DNA from: Zobellella endophytica
Lineage (GTDB): Bacteria; Pseudomonadota; Gammaproteobacteria; Enterobacterales; Aeromonadaceae
DNA: 64,000 nucleotides
NCBI RefSeq assembly: GCF_003012775.1
Contig: NZ_PXYG01000002.1
Coordinates: forward strand, 682,001-746,000
Direction of reading: 5' to 3'
Shown: piece after piece, positions 58,755-64,000 of the stretch
How the letters are laid out: each line of letters begins with the position of its first letter
How positions within the stretch are numbered: the stretch's first letter is position 1
Position numbers and translations under genes: made by a program
Notes under the pieces: model-generated
Database searches by the model: none
What the model saw: the letters and a program-made list of their open reading frames with translations, nothing else
Told to the model about the DNA's origin: nothing

Positions 58755-59926
58755 GTCGCCTCCCGATGTCTGGCTTGCATATGATCGCTCCGCCACTCGA
58801 AGTCGATGCGCACCAGGATGGCCACCGCCGTGCTGATCACCAGCAGGCTGGAGCCGCCGTAGCTCACCAGCGGCAGGGTCAGGCCCTTGGTGGGCAACAG
58901 CCCGGAGGCCGCGCCCACGTTGACCACCGTCTGGAAACTGAACCAGATGCCGATGCCCATGGCCAGGTAGCCTTCGTACTGGCGGCCGCCGATCAGCACT
59001 CTCTGGCCGATATACAGCGCCTTGAACGCCAGCCAGGCCTGCAGCAGCAGCACCAGCAGCACCCCGGTGAAACCCAGTTCCTCGCCGAGGATGGCGAACA
59101 CGAAGTCGGTATGGGCCTCGGGCAGGTATTCGAGCTTCTGGATGGAGTTGCCCAGTCCCTCGCCGAACCAGCCGCCCCGGCCGAAGGCCATCAGCGACTG
59201 GGTCAGCTGGTAGCCACTGCCGAAGGGATCTTCCCAGGGGTTGAGGAAGGAGGTCACCCGCCGCATCCGGTAGGGCGAGCTGATGATCAGGAAGCCGACC
59301 AGGCCGACCCCCAGCACGATCAGGCTGACGAACTGGCTCATGCGCGCCCCGGCCAGGAACAGCATGCCGATGGTGGTGACGAACAGCACCACCACCGAGC
59401 CCAGATCCGGCTGCATCAGCAGCAGCACCGACATCATCGCCATCACCGCCAGCGGCTTGAGAAAGCCTTTCCACTGGCCGCGCACTTCCGCCTGCTTGCG
59501 CACCAGGTAGCCGGCGAGGAAGGCGAACAGCGCCAGCTTGGCGATTTCCGCCGGCTGCACGTTGATCGGCCCCAACGTCAGCCAGCGGGTGCTGCCGTTG
59601 ATGTTGCGCCCCACCGCCAGCACCGCCAGCAGCAGCAGCAGCGCCAGGATCAGGAAACTGCCGTTGAACTGTTGCCAGCGCGCCATGGGCATCTGCAGCA
59701 TCAGGCCGCTGAGGAACAGGCAGATCAGCAGGAAGGCGCCGTGGCGCTTGACGAAATAGAAGGGATCGTCGCCGATGGCGATGCCTTCGGCGATGGACGC
59801 GGAAGACACCATCACCAGGCCGATGGCCATCAGCGACAGGGACAGGATCACCAGCTGGCGATCGTAGATGAGCCCCTGGGACGGGCGCAGCAGCCAGTCG
59901 GTACCGAAGGCGGGCAGCAGCTTCAT
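58751..59926 (-). CDS. ftsW: Lipid II polymerase FtsW
   Basis: SEDS-family peptidoglycan glycosyltransferase of the divisome. The 391-residue, ten-helix protein has the large periplasmic loop with [30 protein letters not shown] (with the SEDS catalytic Asp region), [12 protein letters not shown] and the final [10 protein letters not shown]. The ATG at 59926 overlaps the murD stop by 4 bp. Confidence 0.96.
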   Translation of the reverse strand: MKLLPAFGTDWLLRPSQGLIYDRQLVILSLSLMAIGLVMVSSASIAEGIAIGDDPFYFVKRHGAFLLICLFLSGLMLQMPMARWQQFNGSFLILALLLLLAVLAVGRNINGSTRWLTLGPINVQPAEIAKLALFAFLAGYLVRKQAEVRGQWKGFLKPLAVMAMMSVLLLMQPDLGSVVVLFVTTIGMLFLAGARMSQFVSLIVLGVGLVGFLIISSPYRMRRVTSFLNPWEDPFGSGYQLTQSLMAFGRGGWFGEGLGNSIQKLEYLPEAHTDFVFAILGEELGFTGVLLVLLLQAWLAFKALYIGQRVLIGGRQYEGYLAMGIGIWFSFQTVVNVGAASGLLPTKGLTLPLVSYGGSSLLVISTAVAILVRIDFEWRSDHMQARHREAT

Positions 59927-61221
59927 AGCGCCTCCACCAGGGCTTTGAAATGATCGCCCCGGGCCAGGTAGTTGGGGTACATGTCCAGGCTGGCGCAGGC
60001 CGGGGCGAACAGCACCCAGTCGCCCGGGCTGGCCTGCTCGGCGCACCAGGCCACCGCCTGGGCCAAGTCCGCCACCTCGTGGGTATTCTCCCCCAGGGCC
60101 AGCAGCGCCGCCCGGTCCTGACCGAAGCAGGCCATGCCGGCAACGGTGCCGGCCAGCAGCGGGGCGAGCGGACCGAAGTCCTGGCCCTTGCCCTGGCCGC
60201 CGGCGATCAGCCACAGCCGGCCGGGCACCGCCTCTCGCACCCCGGCGATGGCGGCCAGGGTGGCGCCCAGGTTGGTGGCTTTGGAATCGTTGAGCCAGCG
60301 TACCCCCCGCGTCTCGGCCACGAACTGGCAGCGGTGATCCAGGCCGCCGAAGTCGCGCAACACCTGCAACTGGGCCGCCGGGGGGATGCCGGCCCGATCC
60401 GCCAGCGCCATCGCCGCCAGGGCGTTGAGCTGGTTGTGGGCGCCGAGGATGCGCAGCGCCGACACCGGCAGCACCGGCTCGCCATAGCGGCTCAGCCAGA
60501 GTTCGCCCCGGTGCTCGAGCCGGCCGTATTCCCGCCCGTCCAGGCCGAAGCTCACCGCCGGCGCCCCGGCCGGCGGCCGGGTCTGCTCGTCCTCCCGGTT
60601 GTAGACGCACAAGCCGGCCCCCCGGTAGATGCCGAGCTTGGTGTCCCGGTAATGGGCCAGGGAGTCGTAACGATCCAGGTGATCCTCGCTGATGTTGAGC
60701 ACTGTGGCCGCCAGCGCCCGCAAGCCGGGGGTGGTTTCCAGCTGGAAGCTGGACAGCTCCAGCACCACCAGTGCCAGCGGCCGCGCCAGCAGATCCAGCG
60801 CCGGGGTGCCGATATTGCCGCCCACCCCCGCCTCGATCCCGGCCGCCCGGGCCATCTCGCCCACCAGGGTGGTGACGGTGCTCTTGCCGTTGGAGCCGGT
60901 GATGGCGACGACCGGCGCCGGGCAGGCGCGCACGAACAGCTCGATATCGCCGACCACCTCGATGCCGGCGGCCAGCGTCTGCTGCAACTCGGGGGTGGCC
61001 AGGGCAATGCCCGGGCTGGCGATCACCAGATCCGCCGCCAGTAGCGGCGCCGGATCGAGGCCGCCGAAATGACACTCGAGCCCGGCCGGCAACTGCTCGG
61101 CCCCCGGCGGCCGGGCGCGGGTGTCCATCACCACCGGGCGAACGCCCTGCTGCAGGCAATAGCGCACACAGGAAAGTCCCGTCTGCCCCAGTCCGATGAT
61201 CACAGTGCGCGCAGGGATCAT
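59923..61221 (-). CDS. murD: UDP-MurNAc-L-Ala:D-glutamate ligase MurD
   Basis: Adds D-glutamate to UDP-MurNAc-L-Ala. The 432-residue protein has [12 protein letters not shown] at the N-terminus, the P-loop GSNGKSTVT, the [10 protein letters not shown] block, and WLNDSKATN with GGQGKGQDF, a close variant of the family's GGxxKG loop. It lies 4 bp after mraY. Confidence 0.97.
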   Translation of the reverse strand: MIPARTVIIGLGQTGLSCVRYCLQQGVRPVVMDTRARPPGAEQLPAGLECHFGGLDPAPLLAADLVIASPGIALATPELQQTLAAGIEVVGDIELFVRACPAPVVAITGSNGKSTVTTLVGEMARAAGIEAGVGGNIGTPALDLLARPLALVVLELSSFQLETTPGLRALAATVLNISEDHLDRYDSLAHYRDTKLGIYRGAGLCVYNREDEQTRPPAGAPAVSFGLDGREYGRLEHRGELWLSRYGEPVLPVSALRILGAHNQLNALAAMALADRAGIPPAAQLQVLRDFGGLDHRCQFVAETRGVRWLNDSKATNLGATLAAIAGVREAVPGRLWLIAGGQGKGQDFGPLAPLLAGTVAGMACFGQDRAALLALGENTHEVADLAQAVAWCAEQASPGDWVLFAPACASLDMYPNYLARGDHFKALVEAL

Positions 61222-61225
61222 GGCA

Positions 61226-62308
61226 TTATCTCAACTTCAGGGTGGCCAGGCCGATCAGCACCAGCATCAGGGTGATGATCCAGAACCGCACTATCACCCG
61301 CGGCTCGGGCCAGCCTTTCAATTCGTAATGGTGGTGGATCGGCGCCATGCGGAAGATCCGCTGGCCGCGCAGCTTGTAGGACCCCACCTGCAGGATCACC
61401 GACAGGGTCTCGATCACGAAGATGCCGCCCATCACCACCAGCAGAAACTCCTGGCGCACCAGCACGGCGATGGCGCCCAGTGCCGCCCCCAGGGCCAGGG
61501 AGCCCACGTCACCCATGAACACCTGGGCGGGAAAGGTATTGAACCAGAGGAAGCCCAGGCCGGCGCCGACCATGGCGGTACAGACCACCGTCAGTTCGCC
61601 GGCATTGGCCACGTAGGGGATGTGCAGGTAGGCGGCGAAGTTGACGTTGCCGGTGGCCCAGGCCACTAGGGCAAAACCCGCCGCCACCATCACGGTGGGC
61701 ATGATCGCCAGGCCGTCCAGGCCGTCGGTCAGGTTGACCGCGTTGCTGGAGCCGACGATGACGAAGTAGCTGAGCACGATAAACAGCAGGCCGAGCTGGG
61801 GCATGACGTCCTTGAAGAAGGGCACCACCAGTTGGGTCTGGGCCGGATCCCGGGCTATCCAGTAGACGAAAACGGCCGCTGCCAGAGCCGCCGCCGACTG
61901 CCAGAAGTACTTCCAGCGGGCGATCAGGCCGTCGGTGTTCTTGCGCACCACCTTGCGGTAGTCGTCGACGAAACCGATGGCGCCGAAGGCGCCGAGCACG
62001 AACAGCACCACCCACACATATGGATTGGACAGCCGGGCCCACAGCAGCACCGACACGAAGATGGCGATGAGAATCATCAGGCCGCCCATGGTGGGGGTGC
62101 CGGCCTTGCTGAAATGGGACTCGGGGCCGTCGTTGCGCACCACCTGGCCTATCTGCAGCATCTGCAGCCGGCGGATCAGCCGCGGCCCTATCCACAGGGA
62201 CACGAACAGGCCGGTCAGGATCGAGATCACCGCCCTGAAGGTCAGGTAGGAGAAGACGTTGAAAAAGCTGAAATGAGGGGTCAGCCACTCCGCCAGCCAG
62301 ACTAGCAT
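61226..62308 (-). CDS. mraY: Phospho-MurNAc-pentapeptide transferase MraY
   Basis: Ten-helix membrane enzyme that makes lipid I from UDP-MurNAc-pentapeptide and undecaprenyl phosphate. The 360-residue protein contains the catalytic acidic motifs FVDDYRKV and [10 protein letters not shown], the [11 protein letters not shown] loop and the [10 protein letters not shown] triple-His motif. It overlaps murF by 7 bp. Confidence 0.97.
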   Translation of the reverse strand: MLVWLAEWLTPHFSFFNVFSYLTFRAVISILTGLFVSLWIGPRLIRRLQMLQIGQVVRNDGPESHFSKAGTPTMGGLMILIAIFVSVLLWARLSNPYVWVVLFVLGAFGAIGFVDDYRKVVRKNTDGLIARWKYFWQSAAALAAAVFVYWIARDPAQTQLVVPFFKDVMPQLGLLFIVLSYFVIVGSSNAVNLTDGLDGLAIMPTVMVAAGFALVAWATGNVNFAAYLHIPYVANAGELTVVCTAMVGAGLGFLWFNTFPAQVFMGDVGSLALGAALGAIAVLVRQEFLLVVMGGIFVIETLSVILQVGSYKLRGQRIFRMAPIHHHYELKGWPEPRVIVRFWIITLMLVLIGLATLKLR

Positions 62309-63642
62309 AGCTGCCCCTCCTGAATGGCCCGGACGATATCTTCCATCCGGGCACTCCGCGCACCCTTAACCAAAACCACCACCTTGTTATGTTGTGCCAG
62401 CGCCTCGGCCAGCACCGGCCACAATTGTTGTTTCTGTTCAAAATGCCGGCCCTGGGCCGCTGCCGCCGTACTCCGGCTGTGTTCCCCCACCGTCAGCACC
62501 AGATCGATACCCAGTTTGCGGGCATGCTCACCCACCTTGACGTGCATCTCCTTGCTGTAGTCGCCGAGCTCGGCCATGTCGCCGAACACGAAGATGCGAT
62601 AGCCGGGCAGGCTGGCAAGGGTATCCAGCCCTGCCAGCACCGACGCCACGCTGGCGTTATATGTATCATCCAGCACGGTCAGCCCGGGTCGCGTCCACAG
62701 CTGCAACCGGCCCTTGGCCGAGCCGAACGCGCCAAGCCCGGTCGCAATCTCCCCGAGGGTCGCCCCCAGGGCCTCGGTCGCTGCCGCCGCCGCCAGGGCG
62801 TTGGCCACGTTGTGCCTGCCGGGCACCGGCAGCTGCACCGCCACCTCGCCCCTGGGCGTCAACAGGCGAAAGTGGGCACAGCCCGACTTGTCGAGGCTGA
62901 CCTGGCGGGCTTCGTATTCCCGCCGCTCGCCGAAATACACCAGCGCGTGCCGCTCCTTCCACAGGGCGCAGAAGGGGCTGTCGCCGTTGGCGATGGCAAT
63001 GCCGCCCTCGACCAGGCCGTCGTAGATCTCGCCCTTGGCCCGGGCGATCCCCTCGAGCGAACCGAAGCCTTCCAGGTGGGAGGCTTCCACGTTGTTGATC
63101 AGGGCCACGTGCGGCCTGGCCAGCGAGCTGGTCCAGGCGATCTCGCCGAGATGGTTGGCGCCCAGCTCGATCACCGCGTATTCGGTGTCGGCCGTCAGCT
63201 CGCACAGGGTCAAGGGCACGCCGATTTCGTTGTTGAGGTTGCCGCGGGTGGCCAGCACCTTGCCTCTCTGGCGCAGGATCGAAGCCGCCATCTCCTTGAC
63301 CGTGGTCTTGCCGCAACTGCCGGTGATGGCCAGGAAGCGGGCCGGGCTCAGTTCCCGCACCAGGCCGCCGAGCACCCCCAGCGCCAGCCGGCTGTCGGCC
63401 ACCTTGATCTGCGGCACCGGCAGTTCCAGCCAGCGTTCGACCAGCAGCGCCGCGGCTCCCTGCGCCACCGCCTGGGCGGCGAAGTCGTGACCGTCGAAAC
63501 GTTCGCCGGCCAAGGCCGCGAACAGGCAGCCGGCGGCCATGGGCTGGCGGCTGTCGGTGGTGACCGCCAGGATGTCGCCACCGGCACCGCGCAGCTCGCC
63601 GCCGGATGCCTGGGCCAGTTGCTCGAGACTGAGCGGTATCAT
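62302..63642 (-). CDS. murF: UDP-MurNAc-tripeptide--D-Ala-D-Ala ligase MurF
   Basis: Adds the D-Ala-D-Ala dipeptide made by Ddl. The 446-residue protein has the P-loop [11 protein letters not shown] (Ser/Cys variant of the usual GSxGKT), NEIGVPLTL, the [10 protein letters not shown] block, and [10 protein letters not shown]. It overlaps murE by 4 bp. Confidence 0.96.
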   Translation of the reverse strand: MIPLSLEQLAQASGGELRGAGGDILAVTTDSRQPMAAGCLFAALAGERFDGHDFAAQAVAQGAAALLVERWLELPVPQIKVADSRLALGVLGGLVRELSPARFLAITGSCGKTTVKEMAASILRQRGKVLATRGNLNNEIGVPLTLCELTADTEYAVIELGANHLGEIAWTSSLARPHVALINNVEASHLEGFGSLEGIARAKGEIYDGLVEGGIAIANGDSPFCALWKERHALVYFGERREYEARQVSLDKSGCAHFRLLTPRGEVAVQLPVPGRHNVANALAAAAATEALGATLGEIATGLGAFGSAKGRLQLWTRPGLTVLDDTYNASVASVLAGLDTLASLPGYRIFVFGDMAELGDYSKEMHVKVGEHARKLGIDLVLTVGEHSRSTAAAAQGRHFEQKQQLWPVLAEALAQHNKVVVLVKGARSARMEDIVRAIQEGQLC

Positions 63643-64000
63643 GCGACAGTCCCCAGCAGGGCCGCCACGGTTTCCCGGTCGCTGTAATGATGTTTGTTGG
63701 TACCCACTATCTGATAATCCTCATGGCCCTTGCCCGCCACCAAAATAATGTCATCGGTCTTTGCCTGCGCGATCGCATGGGCGATGGCCTCGGCCCGCTG
63801 ATGTATCACCAGCGCGGCGTCGGGGTCCGACAGCCCCTGGCGCATATCCTGGATGATGGCCCCGGCCGGCTCGGTACGCGGGTTGTCGTCGGTCAGGATC
63901 AGCCGGTCGGCACCGGCTTCCGCCGCCGCCGCCATCAGCGGCCGCTTGCCCTTGTCCCGATCGCCGCCACAGCCCACCAGGCACCACAGCTGCCCGTGGC
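63639..64000 (-). CDS. murE: UDP-MurNAc-dipeptide--meso-DAP ligase MurE (C-terminal part only)
   Basis: The frame runs off the right edge of the window, leaving about 120 C-terminal residues. The substrate-selecting DNPR motif ([10 protein letters not shown]), which marks meso-diaminopimelate-adding MurE enzymes, and the terminal [11 protein letters not shown] are present. It fits the murE-murF-mraY order, and ties the wall to the product of dapA's pathway. Confidence 0.95.
   Translation of the reverse strand, partial: HGQLWCLVGCGGDRDKGKRPLMAAAAEAGADRLILTDDNPRTEPAGAIIQDMRQGLSDPDAALVIHQRAEAIAHAIAQAKTDDIILVAGKGHEDYQIVGTNKHHYSDRETVAALLGTVA

Noticed and set aside
57663..60143. 826-codon continuous frame spanning murG and beyond
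   Set aside because: Only the last 363 codons are MurG; the upstream part is an Ala/Arg/Pro-rich reading of ftsW in another frame. The ATG at 58754 with a good ribosome site is the real start.

Overview
The window is a GC-rich (clearly above 60 % by eye) chromosomal segment of a gammaproteobacterium. The gene content and neighbourhoods (pilBCD-coaE, mutY-yggX, rsmC, divergent lptFG and pepA-holC-valS, ansA/aspA, rraB-plsC, and a dcw cluster running into lpxC and secA) fit an Aeromonadaceae-type marine or brackish bacterium such as Oceanimonas, Zobellella or Oceanisphaera. The genus is an inference from gene order and style, not a database match. No phage, insertion sequence, plasmid or CRISPR features were seen.

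Layout. 1-4537: type IV pilus assembly genes pilB (5' end outside the window), pilC and pilD, with coaE overlapping pilD. 4696-8456: trmB and a PLP aminotransferase on the minus strand, then mutY-yggX on plus. 8551-8815: tRNA-Phe x2 and tRNA-Thr. 8845-10736: an AT-richer islet with two small envelope genes and a decayed YdeI-like gene. 10737-14120: two membrane diguanylate cyclases with different sensor domains; the first has a frameshift in its first membrane helix. 14215-19021: secreted and small metabolic genes, a cold-shock gene, two convergent Bcr/EmrD-type efflux pumps and a divergent Hfq paralogue with a histidine-rich tail. 19043-21853: a HAD phosphatase, dapA behind what looks like a complete leader-peptide attenuator, and rsmC divergently. 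21980-22376: three tRNA-Leu(CAG) genes. 22549-27005: a small exported protein, a CBS protein, a NaChBac-type cation channel with an unusually acidic filter, an RlmD-type methyltransferase, tRNA-Leu(CAA) and an RDD membrane protein. 27050-34208: lptG/lptF (LPS export) divergent from pepA-holC-valS. 34681-47242: accessory and stress genes (CAP lipoprotein, thioredoxin-fold/2OG-oxygenase fusion, ada, osmB, aspA-ansA with a divergent HTH regulator, DUF6351-like lipoprotein, rraB, plsC, a chemoreceptor). 47396-64000: secA, an M23 peptidase, lpxC, ftsZ-ftsA-ftsQ, ddlB, murC, murG, ftsW, murD, mraY, murF and the 3' part of murE, all on the minus strand.

How it works together. The right third is one tightly packed division and cell-wall operon: the mur/mra/ddl genes build lipid II, ftsW/Q/A/Z form and energise the septum, lpxC commits to lipid A, and secA drives export. 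dapA supplies diaminopimelate to the same wall, which makes its putative lysine-codon attenuator biologically coherent. The left end provides surface pili, and the two diguanylate cyclases plus the chemoreceptor suggest signal-controlled surface behaviour. The most notable items are the dapA leader/attenuator, the Hfq paralogue, the acidic-filter channel, the frameshifted cyclase next to gene remnants, and the thioredoxin-fold/oxygenase fusion.
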